From positions 6,906,945 to 6,970,944 of the forward strand of contig OV884059.1 in NCBI GenBank assembly GCA_930367215.1: a DNA stretch of 64,000 nt, given 5' to 3'. A program made the position numbers and the translations under genes. The stretch is from Pollenia angustigena (lineage: Eukaryota; Arthropoda; Insecta; Diptera; Polleniidae). Below, piece by piece: positions 46,382 through 59,298 of this stretch; positions within the stretch are counted from its first letter, which is position 1, and each line of letters opens with the position of its first letter. Under the pieces are notes generated by a model that was not told where the DNA came from, did not search any database, and saw nothing but the letters and a program-made list of their open reading frames with translations.

Positions 46382-49300
46382 AATACTTCATATCATTTTC
46401 AATTAAATGAGTACATATGTAGGTATAAACGGCTGCACTAACTCTTTGTTAGAAAAGAGTTTCTCCCCACTTTGCTTCATTAAACGAATTCCATAGCGTT
46501 TTTTGAATCTACAGAACCAGCCATGGCTGGCTAAAATTTTTCAACATACATTTTTTTGTGTAGATCTAGAGGGCTTTTGCTTTTAATATAGGACCAATAA
46601 TAGGAATATTCCGAATTTAGTCTTTTCCATTTCGCTCAAAAGTTTCCGTTTTGATTTTTTAATTTTGCATAATGATGACTTTAGCAGCTGATATTTATTA
46701 GATAAAGGACTTAGTCGCAGGCCCTTTTCATAGTCGTTAAAAATGTTTAATTTTTCTTATAGAATTTAACGTTTTCTTTTGGGCATTTTGATGTCAACTT
46801 TACAAAAACTTCACAAAATTGAAGTAAAATTTGATACAGAAAACAAACATTTGTTTTGTAAGCAAAAGTAAAAAATTACTTTGTAACGTACAAATTTTTA
46901 TTTTGGAGGACAAGTATTTTCTTTGCTTTCTGTGTAAGAAAATAAAATACTTCTCTTAACTCGTTGTTTTCAGTTAAATCGCTTTAAAAATATGGTAAAA
47001 ATGTATACAAAAGCAAAAGAGAATGGATGCAAATATGTTCGCATTCAATCTATTTTGCTTTTACAAATTTTTTTGTAAAAATTCGTTAAATAGAGTACAA
47101 AAATTTGCTGTTTGTTCGTAATATAAGGTACTCAATGGAAAAAATATGACCGTACGTTAAATCGCGAATTCGTTAAACTGAGTAAACGTTAAACCGGGAT
47201 ACCACTGTACATATGCATGTATGTATGTAATATAAGAATAATTAAAATTAAAAACTCTGCAAGTCAGTTTTGCACTTAATAAAATTGCAACACCAAATAA
47301 ATTGCCCATGTGGCAACGCCAAATTGACGTAAAAGGTTAATACTCTACTTATTCTCATTTTTATATCTTATTTCATTATATTTTAAAGCCTATTTTAGGG
47401 ATCAGCTTATTGCAATCTAAGATGCTTTTAGTTTTCACATTTATTACAATACCTTTGAGTAACTTCATTCTTTTGTTTTAGTTTAGTTTTATTTAAGCAA
47501 TTGAATGAAGTGGACCAAACTTGTTGGAAAAATGGCGGGAGTGCGTGAAAGTAATATGTTAAGTGCAATAATTTTGATAAAAATAGTGTTTATTTAATTC
47601 AATTAAGTGTCTTGATTTGTATATAAATAAAGGTTTAAAAATTTGTGAAAAAAATAAAATCAAATTGATTGTCATAACAACAACAATTTTAGAAATGCTG
47701 CAAAGGTGAGTTAACGTTTTTCGTTTCTCTATTCTGTTGTTAAAAAATGTTTGTATTTGATACCGTTCGAAAGATATAGACTAAGAAAAACATTTACATA
47801 CATTCATACTTTAATTTTGTACTTTATAAAATATGTATTAGAAAATAAACCAAACCCAGCGGTAACTAGAATAAGTAAAGAGGCCTAATAGAAGGCCTTA
47901 TTTAGCAGTCACAAGCAGTCAGAAGCCCTTCCCGCCGCATTCCATACTTATTTATTTTTTACACAGGTTGTCATTGGGCGCAAGGCCTTCCACACACCCT
48001 TTAAAAACTTCCCAAAGAAGGGTGTAAGGAAGGTCACTAAAAATAAAAAGTAAATAAAACTGAACACCTTCCTTTCTCCCTTCTCAAAGATTGGAGTAGC
48101 GAATGTGTACTGAATATTTCAGAAGGTCTTTTAAAAAGAAGTTTATACCTTCTAGAAGGCATACTTCTGAAGGCAGGATATCATGCGAAGCGAATCTTTT
48201 AGAAAGGAGTATAAAGGCCTTCAAAAAGGCCTGCCACTTGCGGTCCTTTCAATATTTACCGCTGGGAATACATATTTACATATACGATATGTATGTATGT
48301 ATGTTTGTATGTATATACTTAGGTTTGCTTTTTAAGCTACAGTAGAAGTTTTTTTTTACACTGATTCTTCTTTTCGACCAAGGCGAATTCATATAAGGTG
48401 AATTCATCGGCGAATTCATTGAAAAACACCCAATTCGCCTGGTACAGCTTAACCAATCCGTCAAACACATCTAACTAACAACACAAAGGAACTTGTTGTT
48501 TGCTAAATTTTATTGCATTATTTTTACTTTTCACTTGCACAATCTTTTAATTTTAAAAATTTTAATAAAAGCCAACATGAAAACATAAACAGTTTTCGAC
48601 ACTTGAAGTTTGAATAGCCAATTTGCCTGTGCACATCTAATGATGACGTAGGTTAACGTGGACACCATGTATTCAAATCGCCTTGGTGTAGACTTCTAAA
48701 ATTATCGACTCATAATATTCTGAAGTCAGTGCCAAGACGAAATCACACGAATAAATTGACTTTTTTTATTTCTCATATAAAAAATAAAACTTTGGTAGTA
48801 AATTTACGTGATCACAGATTTTATTTTTTTTTTGCTTTAGGATCTCTTGTTTACGAATAAATCTACCTTTTTAATTTTTCATATAAAAAATCGATTTATA
48901 GTTTATTATTTGAGGGATCACAGATGTCCATTCTTTTTGCTCTAGGGCCTCTACACGAAGAGAATTATTTACGAAATATGGCTTGAACCCAAAAAATTTT
49001 GCATGATTCTCGCCCAAGCCAAAAATAACTTATTCTTAATGTATGTGTGGCTTGGTTCAAGCAAAATTTTTCATTATTTAAGAAAATTTTGATAAATACA
49101 AACAAAAAAAAGTTAAAATCAAGAAATTATTTTTAGATTTTGGATTTTCTTGTTTTAAGTAACGAAATTGATTACTTAAGAAAATAAACTTCTTTCCATG
49201 TAGTTTACGAATAAATAGACTTTTTAATTATTCATATAAAAATCGATTTTTGGTAAAAATTGGATTTGAATGTTTTTTTCTCAAAGACCTTTAATGCTTA

Positions 49301-50161
49301 AACGTTTTAAAAAAGCTGAAAATTTTATCATGACACCAAATAGAAAAAGAAAATTGAAAAATATTTGCAAGAAAACTCAATTTAAAACTTCCTACATAAG
49401 ATGAATGACTGTGCTAGTTGAAAAACTAGACAAGCCGGGCACATGGCATTTAAACATAATTCAGGTACGCTGAATGCAATGGTGCTAGCCGTTTTTTTAG
49501 GTTAGCTCTTGTTTTTGAGAAGAAAGGTAAAACTTTTTCTAATATGCGCAGTCGTTTGAGAAACATACATAATTTTTTTTTCGAAAAAAAATTAATTTTT
49601 GTTATCAAAATTTCGAAATTTTTGTCTCTTAAAAATTCATAAGAAATTGGAAAATGCAGCTAAGCTTCTAGCCTTAACAATAAAATGAAATATCACCCTA
49701 AATTTGGGGTAATTCTTCATTACGAAAAATCACCTTACTGAGTTTTAACCACCAAAAAGTATAAATTAAAAAAAAAAAAACGAAAAGAAACTTATATTAA
49801 AAATTCGGCTGGGTTCTTATGCCCGAAACTTAAAATCTTAAACTAAAATACCCAGTTCAAAAATTCTGAAGTTCAAAATCCTGAATTTTAATTTGAGTTG
49901 GGCGTTAGGATTTATTTTCAATATTATTCTGACAGTTCGAATTTCTGAGCGTCTACTGTATCGGTAAATCCAAAGTGTTAAACGTGATAGTCGTACGCAT
50001 CAAAAATGCAAAAAAATATTAAACAACAAATATTTTTACGTTCTCTTAACCCTTTAATTAAAGCACTAAGAAAGCACTGTTATCTATGCTAAAGCTTATG
50101 GAGGGCGCGATTTCAGGTCAAAGATAATGGCAAAAGAAGTAGTGTAAAAAAAAGTAGTATA
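46382..50161 (+). repeat. 3.78-kb tandem unit 2
   Basis: Near-identical to unit 1. Its left junction carries extra bases GTGTAAAAAAAAAGTAGTAT between the end of one unit and the start of the next. The A run in the next junction is one base shorter. Confidence 0.97.
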
Positions 50162-53100
50162 AATACTTCATATCATTTTCAATTAAATGAGTACATATGT
50201 AGGTATAAACGGCTGCACTAACTCTTTGTTAGAAAAGAGTTTCTCCCCACTTTGCTTCATTAAACGAATTCCATAGCGTTTTTTGAATCTACAGAACCAG
50301 CCATGGCTGGCTAAAATTTTTCAACATACATTTTTTTGTGTAGATCTAGAGGGCTTTTGCTTTTAATATAGGACCAATAATAGGAATATTCCGAATTTAG
50401 TCTTTTCCATTTCGCTCAAAAGTTTCCGTTTTGATTTTTTAATTTTGCATAATGATGACTTTAGCAGCTGATATTTATTAGATAAAGGACTTAGTCGCAG
50501 GCCCTTTTCATAGTCGTTAAAAATGTTTAATTTTTCTTATAGAATTTAACGTTTTCTTTTGGGCATTTTGATGTCAACTTTACAAAAACTTCACAAAATT
50601 GAAGTAAAATTTGATACAGAAAACAAACATTTGTTTTGTAAGCAAAAGTAAAAAATTACTTTGTAACGTACAAATTTTTATTTTGGAGGACAAGTATTTT
50701 CTTTGCTTTCTGTGTAAGAAAATAAAATACTTCTCTTAACTCGTTGTTTTCAGTTAAATCGCTTTAAAAATATGGTAAAAATGTATACAAAAGCAAAAGA
50801 GAATGGATGCAAATATGTTCGCATTCAATCTATTTTGCTTTTACAAATTTTTTTGTAAAAATTCGTTAAATAGAGTACAAAAATTTGCTGTTTGTTCGTA
50901 ATATAAGGTACTCAATGGAAAAAATATGACCGTACGTTAAATCGCGAATTCGTTAAACTGAGTAAACGTTAAACCGGGATACCACTGTACATATGCATGT
51001 ATGTATGTAATATAAGAATAATTAAAATTAAAAACTCTGCAAGTCAGTTTTGCACTTAATAAAATTGCAACACCAAATAAATTGCCCATGTGGCAACGCC
51101 AAATTGACGTAAAAGGTTAATACTCTACTTATTCTCATTTTTATATCTTATTTCATTATATTTTAAAGCCTATTTTAGGGATCAGCTTATTGCAATCTAA
51201 GATGCTTTTAGTTTTCACATTTATTACAATACCTTTGAGTAACTTCATTCTTTTGTTTTAGTTTAGTTTTATTTAAGCAATTGAATGAAGTGGACCAAAC
51301 TTGTTGGAAAAATGGCGGGAGTGCGTGAAAGTAATATGTTAAGTGCAATAATTTTGATAAAAATAGTGTTTATTTAATTCAATTAAGTGTCTTGATTTGT
51401 ATATAAATAAAGGTTTAAAAATTTGTGAAAAAAATAAAATCAAATTGATTGTCATAACAACAACAATTTTAGAAATGCTGCAAAGGTGAGTTAACGTTTT
51501 TCGTTTCTCTATTCTGTTGTTAAAAAATGTTTGTATTTGATACCGTTCGAAAGATATAGACTAAGAAAAACATTTACATACATTCATACTTTAATTTTGT
51601 ACTTTATAAAATATGTATTAGAAAATAAACCAAACCCAGCGGTAACTAGAATAAGTAAAGAGGCCTAATAGAAGGCCTTATTTAGCAGTCACAAGCAGTC
51701 AGAAGCCCTTCCCGCCGCATTCCATACTTATTTATTTTTTACACAGGTTGTCATTGGGCGCAAGGCCTTCCACACACCCTTTAAAAACTTCCCAAAGAAG
51801 GGTGTAAGGAAGGTCACTAAAAATAAAAAGTAAATAAAACTGAACACCTTCCTTTCTCCCTTCTCAAAGATTGGAGTAGCGAATGTGTACTGAATATTTC
51901 AGAAGGTCTTTTAAAAAGAAGTTTATACCTTCTAGAAGGCATACTTCTGAAGGCAGGATATCATGCGAAGCGAATCTTTTAGAAAGGAGTATAAAGGCCT
52001 TCAAAAAGGCCTGCCACTTGCGGTCCTTTCAATATTTACCGCTGGGAATACATATTTACATATACGATATGTATGTATGTATGTTTGTATGTATATACTT
52101 AGGTTTGCTTTTTAAGCTACAGTAGAAGTTTTTTTTTACACTGATTCTTCTTTTCGACCAAGGCGAATTCATATAAGGTGAATTCATCGGCGAATTCATT
52201 GAAAAACACCCAATTCGCCTGGTACAGCTTAACCAATCCGTCAAACACATCTAACTAACAACACAAAGGAACTTTTTGTTTGCTAAATTTTATTGCATTA
52301 TTTTTACTTTTCACTTGCACAATCTTTTAATTTTAAAAATTTTAATAAAAGCCAACATGAAAACATAAACAGTTTTCGACACTTGAAGTTTGAATAGCCA
52401 ATTTGCCTGTGCACATCTAATGATGACGTAGGTTAACGTGGACACCATGTATTCAAATCGCCTTGGTGTAGACTTCTAAAATTATCGACTCATAATATTC
52501 TGAAGTCAGTGCCAAGACGAAATCACACGAATAAATTGACTTTTTTTATTTCTCATATAAAAAATAAAACTTTGGTAGTAAATTTACGTGATCACAGATT
52601 TTATTTTTTTTTTGCTTTAGGATCTCTTGTTTACGAATAAATCTACCTTTTTAATTTTTCATATAAAAAATCGATTTATAGTTTATTATTTGAGGGATCA
52701 CAGATGTCCATTCTTTTTGCTCTAGGGCCTCTACACGAAGAGAATTATTTACGAAATATGGCTTGAACCCAAAAAATTTTGCATGATTCTCGCCCAAGCC
52801 AAAAATAACTTATTCTTAATGTATGTGTGGCTTGGTTCAAGCAAAATTTTTCATTATTTAAGAAAATTTTGATAAATACAAACAAAAAAAAGTTAAAATC
52901 AAGAAATTATTTTTAGATTTTGGATTTTCTTGTTTTAAGTAACGAAATTGATTACTTAAGAAAATAAACTTCTTTCCATGTAGTTTACGAATAAATAGAC
53001 TTTTTAATTATTCATATAAAAATCGATTTTTGGTAAAAATTGGATTTGAATGTTTTTTTCTCAAAGACCTTTAATGCTTAAACGTTTTAAAAAAGCTGAA

Positions 53101-53925
53101 AATTTTATCATGACACCAAATAGAAAAAGAAAATTGAAAAATATTTGCAAGAAAACTCAATTTAAAACTTCCTACATAAGATGAATGACTGTGCTAGTTG
53201 AAAAATTAGACAAGCCGGGCACATGGCATTTAAACATAATTCAGGTACGCTGAATGCAATGGTGCTAGCCGTTTTTTTAGGTTAGCTCTTGTTTTTGAGA
53301 AGAAAGGTAAAACTTTTTCTAATATGCGCAGTCGTTTGAGAAACATACATAATTTTTTTTTCGAAAAAAAATTAATTTTTGTTATCAAAATTTCGAAATT
53401 TTTGTCTCTTAAAAATTCATAAGAAATTGGAAAATGCAGCTAAGCTTCTAGCCTTAACAATAAAATGAAATATCACCCTAAATTTGGGGTAATTCTTCAT
53501 TACGAAAAATCACCTTACTGAGTTTTAACCACCAAAAAGTATAAATTAAAAAAAAAAAAACGAAAAGAAACTTATATTAAAAATTCGGCTGGGTTCTTAT
53601 GCCCGAAACTTAAAATCTTAAACTAAAATACCCAGTTCAAAAATTCTGAAGTTCAAAATCCTGAATTTTAATTTGAGTTGGGCGTTAGGATTTATTTTCA
53701 ATATTATTCTGACAGTTCGAATTTCTGAGCGTCTACTGTATCGGTAAATCCAAAGTGTTAAACGTGATAGTCGTACGCATCAAAAATGCAAAAAAATATT
53801 AAACAACAAATATTTTTACGTTCTCTTAACCCTTTAATTAAAGCACTAAGAAAGCACTGTTATCTATGCTAAAGCTTATGGAGGGCGCGATTTCAGGTCA
53901 AAGATAATGGCAAAAGAAGTAGTGG
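50162..53925 (+). repeat. 3.78-kb tandem unit 3
   Basis: Near-identical to unit 2, but here AAGAAGTAGTG continues with GTTCGAACGTGAAAAAATAG, as in copy A (37320), so this unit runs into the original right flank. Confidence 0.97.
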
Positions 53926-54625
53926 TTCGAACGTGAAAAAATAGAAGTAGTTTTTGTGGCCATGTATAAAAAGGCGTAATTCAGCGAAACCTGGCATAAT
54001 TTTTTGGTCCAACTTCTTTCAGAATTTTACGTAGCAATGTTACATTAAAATGTCTTTGGTTTGATTCCAAAATCTTCTGTATTTTTTTTTTAAGCCAAAA
54101 TCTGGGTCGATACGTGACATTTCGAACGTGAATTTTTTCCATAATCATTTACCTGAATAATGATTAACACAAAATAAAAACTTATCGTTAATCCGAATAA
54201 CATATTTCTCTTTGAACTATTCTTTAGCTTTTTTGGAATAATTTTTATCAAAGTCTGGGATCACACTATGAAAGTTTTCTTTCAGAAAGTCTGAGTTTAT
54301 TGGTGAGAGGGGAAGAGAACATGCTTTTCTTTTCTCCTCTCTCACCTATAAACTCAGACTTTCTGAAAGAAACCTTTCATAGTGTGAACCCAGACAAATA
54401 TAACCTCTTTTTAGGAAGATAATATTAAAGAAAACATTCTCACAAATAAGAAATTACGTTTGCACAACTTTGCAATTTGATTGTTCATTTAAGTGAACAA
54501 ATTTATGGGTAAATTTATAAAACTAGTAAATTCTAAATATGTCTCTATAAGAATATCGTAAAATAATCAGATTTTAATAACTTTTTAGTTTTCGGTTACG
54601 GTGGACCTTTTGACGGAAATGGCCA
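53741..54625 (+). mobile_element. TGGG-ended MITE, copy 3 (left tip mutated to TCGG)
   Basis: Counterpart of 37141-38027 in the second duplication copy, with the nested hairpin at 54253-54395. Confidence 0.85.
54253..54395. mobile_element. Hairpin element (143 bp), second copy
   Basis: Same as 37655-37797 with GGGATCACAC facing GTGTGAACCC, so one tip pair is lost; TSD AAA retained. Confidence 0.88.
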
Positions 54626-54633
54626 TATACATA

Positions 54634-55409
54634 TGGGTAATTCCAAAGTGTTGAACGTGACAGTCGTACGCATCAAAAATGCGATAGCATTTTAAGCCAA
54701 ACATATTTTTACGTTTTCTTAACCCTTAAATTATAGCACTAAGAAAGCACTGTTATCTATGCTAAAGTTTATAGAGGGTGCGATTCTAGGTCAAAGATAA
54801 TGGCAAAAGAAGTAGCGGTTCGAACGTGAAACAAACAGAAGTAGTTTTTGTGGCAATGTATAAAAAGACGTAATTCAGCGAAACCTGGCACAATTTCTTA
54901 GTCAAACTACTTTCAGAATTTTGCGTAGCAATAGAACATTAAAATGTCTTTGGTTTGATTCCAAAATGTTCTGTATTTTCTTTTTTTAAGCTAAAATCTG
55001 GGTCGATACGTGACATTTCGAACGTGAAATTTTTTCCGTAATAATTTAACTGAATAACGATTAAACTAAAATAAAAATTTACCGTTAATCCGAATAACAT
55101 ATTTCTCTTTGAACTCTTCCTTAAATTACAGACCATGTAAGAAATTTTTTTTGGAATAATTTTTATCAAATATCACCTCTTTTAAGGAAGATAACACTCA
55201 AGAAAACATACAATAAAACATTCGCACATATAAGAAATTACTTTTGCACAACTTTGCAGTCTGTTTGTTCGTCTAAGTGAACAAATTTATGGGTTAATTT
55301 ATAAAATTAGTAAAATCTAAATATTTCTCTATAACAATATCGTAAAATAATCAGCTTTTAATAGCCTTTAAATTTTCGGTCACGGTGGACCTTTTGACGG
55401 AAATGCCCA
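54634..55409 (+). mobile_element. TGGG-ended MITE, copy 4 (776 bp), private insertion
   Basis: Copy A reads CCATATACATATATATTTG; here it is CCATATACATA-[TGGGTAATTCC...GGAAATGCCCA]-TATATATTTG, so the TSD is TA. It landed 8 bp from the end of copy 3 and lacks the hairpin. The frame 54939-55169 (minus) is shared with relatives but has no known domain. Confidence 0.9.
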
Positions 55410-55764
55410 TATATATTTGTTATTTTTATATATCGGGCTTGATCATAAAGAGGGAATAAGCCCAAAATTTTTATTTATTCACTTTTAAGAAAAAATAGCC
55501 GACATGTAATATTCATATCTACCTGACGTAAAAATATCTTGCTATTTTGTCTACTTTTTTATGGTAATGAAACAGTTGGCTTAAGAATTATTTTTCATAT
55601 GCCTTTAAAGTTAAATTAAAAGTTGTTTTGCTTTTACTAAAAATGTTTTAATTTTGAAAAACTATATGTATAAAGCACACATATAGTTTTTTTTCTTATT
55701 GAATAACTTAAATTAAGTTTTTTGAGCACTACCGTCGTAAGCTAATAATTGTTTTAATTCTTTG

Positions 55765-57250
55765 TTATACCCTCCACCACAATTAGTTGTGAAGAGGGTA
55801 TATTAAGTTTGTCATTCCGTGTGAAACTTTTATATTATTCATCTCAGACCCTATAAAGTATATATATTCTGGGTCCTTGAGTAATTTTAAGTCGATTTAG
55901 CCATGTCCGTCTGTCTGTCCGTCTGTCCGTCTGTTGAAAACACACTCACTTTCGAAAAACTCAAAAGAAATAAACAAACTTGGTGTCAAATTGCTTGTAG
56001 TTATCCTAAGCAGTTTGGGATTGAAATCCAGCAAAATTGATATAAGATTTCGCAAGAGTTCGTTTTATTTAACTGGAAATCACGCTGTAAAATTTCTTGA
56101 AGATCCGTCCATGATTTACCCTAGGCCCCATATAAGCCCTACTCCCGGAAAACAGTATAGTAAGCCTAAAACCCTAACTAACAATGCTATCATAACACAT
56201 TTTGGCACGTCACAGTTAAATAGGACTAGAAATGAAACTATTAAGTTTCGTGAAGATCGGTCCATAATTTACCATAGGCCCCATATAAAACCTACTTCCA
56301 GAAAACAGTTTAGTACGCCTAAATCCGTAAAAAATAATGCTATCATAACAAAATTTGGTACATCACAGTTTTATTGAACGAGAAATAAGACTTTAAAATT
56401 TTGTGAAGAACGGTCCATCATTTACCATAGGCCCCATATAAACCTTACTCCCGGAAAACAGCTTAGTAAACCTAAATACGTAAAAAATAATGCTATCATA
56501 ACAAAATTTGGAACATACAAGTTTTACAGGACTAGAAATAAAACTGTGAAATTTCGTGAAGAGCAGTTCATAATTTACCCTAGGCCCCATATAAACCTTA
56601 CTCCCGGAAAACAGCTTAGTACGCCTAAAAACGTAAAAAATAAGGCTATCATAACAAAATTTGATACATCACAGTTTTATAGAACTAGAAATGACACTGT
56701 GAAATTTGGTGAAGATCGGTGCATAACTTACCATAGGCCTCATATAAAGCCCACTCTGGTAAAATAATTAAATACGCTGTAAACTATCTTCCAGTTTAGC
56801 TTCATATGGCCAGAAAAAATGTTATGCAATTTTGTGATATACGGTCCATAATTTTCCTTAGATTCCATTTTAGCAGCCTTCTGAAATTTACTGCAAACGC
56901 TTAAACTAATTGCACCGCTATATTGAAATTTATGTTTTTTAATACCAGAAATCGTTCTGCAGAATTTGGGATGATAGGTTCATAGCTTACCATGGCTTTT
57001 ATATAATTTGTTCTCTTGAAAATCATTTAAGTTCATCTTAAACTGATATTCTACTCAAACTTTTTAAAATTGATTCTGATTGTCGATCAATAATTTTATA
57101 TTGGTCTAAACCGCAACAAATTTTAATGCAGATGTGTGTTTTTACAAAGATTATAATAATAAATAGACATCATAAAGATATTACTCCTAAAACATTCGAA
57201 GTGTCGGTGGAGGGTATCAAAGATTCGGCACAGCCGAATATAGCACTCTA
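55765..57250 (+). mobile_element. DINE-1/mini-me type Helentron-like element, copy 2
   Basis: Same structure as 38381-39669, with the 3' hairpin now ATTCGGC-ACA-GCCGAAT. It holds five 153-bp units (anchors 56099, 56252, 56405, 56558, 56711) instead of three. The 147-codon frame at 55934-56377 runs through the repeat and is not treated as a gene. Confidence 0.8.
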
Positions 57251-57373
57251 ACTTGTTTTTTTTAATGAATAGAAATAAATTTTTCTGTTTGTTTATAAAA
57301 AAGTTGGTCTTGTTTTTTTTTCAAAAGACCTTTTTCGACGCCTTTATTGGTAAATACTGCTAAAAAAACCCTG

Positions 57374-57690
57374 GGGGTCTACTCTCTATTGCGATGCGAA
57401 AACCATTTTGATGCGAAAGCTAAATGCCAACTTGGTACTCTCTATCACTTTCGCAAAATTTTCTGAAAATAAAGCGATAGTGGCAATAAAAATTAAAGAT
57501 GGCGCGGATTTACAGTAATGAAAAGTGTGTAAAAATATTTAAAATTGGAAAATTTAAATAAAATAAAGTGATGATTTACGAAAAGAAAAAAAATTTAAAG
57601 ATGCGAAAGACACATGCGCAAACGTATTGAAGAGTACCAATCGCTAGATTTGCTACAATTTTCTTTCGCATCGCAATAGAGAGTAGCCCC
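57374..57690. mobile_element. MITE with CTACTCTCTATTGCGATGCG ends (317 bp), TSD CCTG
   Basis: Left GGGGTCTACTCTCTATTGCG ATGCGAAA; right (reverse complement) GGGGCTACTCTCTATTGCGA TGCGAAAG, inverted over ~27 bp with one indel. Copy A reads AAAACCCTGATCTTTT; here it is AAAACCCTG-[element]-CCTGATC, giving a 4-bp CCTG duplication (5 bp CCCTG is possible because of the flanking C run). CTTTCGCA words recur internally. Superfamily not assigned. Confidence 0.9.
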
Positions 57691-58969
57691 CCTGATCTTT
57701 TTTTTATTTTAAATAGTTTTTTTTGACGCCTTTTTTTGCAAAATCCCCTTTTTATGTCCCTTTTAGAAAACTTCCAACGGCAACGCTGGCTAAAATTTGT
57801 TTATACCAAGGCGAATTTTACATTACAGGTGATCTTAAAAGCCCTGCTGATAATTTTTTTTAGGTTTATAATTGTTGCGTGTCAAATTTAGTTTATAATC
57901 TTTGTTTCTGTTTTGTTTCGGTTTTGCCATTGTACAATGATTTTATAAAAACAAATTGCCTGGGGTTTTTTTATGAGTTGTACTTGTTGTAGTACCGACA
58001 GAGCTGCCGTTTTAGGTTATTTCTAAACAAAGTTGGTTTTTCTTTTTGATTACTTTTTTCCCTCTAAAATAATAAAACGTATACGTTGTTCTTTTAATTG
58101 TTCTTGTTAAAATATTAAATCACGTTTTTTTAAATTTTAACATTTTATTTACCTGTTTTCATTAAGTTTGTTGCATATAACAAGTTATATCCACTCCGAA
58201 GATCGCCAAATTTAATTGCTTTAAGATTTTTTTTTAAAGAAAATCGCCAAATATGATTTTGATATTAGGAACGGCCATGTTCTGGAACTCAAACTCAATT
58301 GAAGTTGAAATCGTTAGAGATTTTCGATTTATTATTTTTAATGAATGTAGTTTTTTCTGATATTAAGAGTAGTACACATTAATGGTACCTAAAGTATAAA
58401 ATGAATAAAAGCGATAATTTTGAAGAACTTTCAAAATAAGATCTTTTTAAGCTTTGTTCGATTTCAATATCACTCGGAATCGATTTTCTATATATAGATT
58501 TTTCTAATTTAATTTATAGGAATCTAAGAAAATTGCTGTGAGTTTAAACAATTGTAAATAATACTTTTTACAATTTGTACGTTTGTGAATTTATTAATGT
58601 TTTTTGATAATTAATTTATCAAAGTAATTTTTGGGAATACAAAATTCTCAATAACAAGATTTTGTTTGTCGTGCTTTATTCCCAATTTTAATTCTTGATA
58701 AAAACACTGAAATTTATTGTTGATGGGATAAGATAAGCTATATTAATTTAATAATAATAACAGTTACAAATTTAAAATAAAATTTACAAGCAAGAAAAAA
58801 ATTATACCCATTTTTATAAAATTTTCGATTTATGTTAATAAGAAAAACATTTACAATTTCAACAAAAAAAAAAAAAAATCGCCATGTAGTCAAATGTAAA
58901 TTTTCATCGCCAATAGGATTACAAAATCCCCATGCTTGACCAAAAAAATGCAACATTTGACAACCCTCA

Positions 58970-59298
58970 TGGCCATTTTCTCATTAGGTGATTATCTTTT
59001 TCCCCAACGAAAAAATGCACATTAAAGAAATTTGGTTTTCTCAATGTCCCATTTGCTTCGATTTTATCGCAAAGCTAACCGGCACTCATCTGCCAATTAT
59101 TTATTTTCCTTTTATTTGCCGTACAGATAAATTCAATCAGCTGACTCCCAACTTTTACATGTATTTTGAGTGGCGTTGCCAGCTGAAAACAATGTTTTTT
59201 GAGAAACCCAAAATCTTTAACGGACAGTTTATCGGTCCAATAAATTTATGTTGGCATTAAGTAACAGACAGTTTTTTGATACATTGAGAAAATGGCCA
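58970..59298. mobile_element. MITE with TGGCCATTTTCTCA ends (329 bp), TSD TCA
   Basis: Copy A reads GACAACCCTCAGACTGTC; here it is GACAACCCTCA-[TGGCCATTTTCTCA...TGAGAAAATGGCCA]-TCAGACTG. The 14-bp TIRs are perfect and TCA is duplicated. A 90-codon frame (58988-59260) fills most of it, with CPIC and two further Cys, but no domain is recognised. The 3-bp TSD suggests a Harbinger-like or CMC-like mobiliser (inference). Confidence 0.9.

Noticed and set aside
55934..56377. 147-codon frame with an internal 51-residue repeat
   Set aside because: It follows a 153-bp minisatellite within a Helentron-like element; openness is a by-product of a period divisible by three, and the paralogous frame differs in length.
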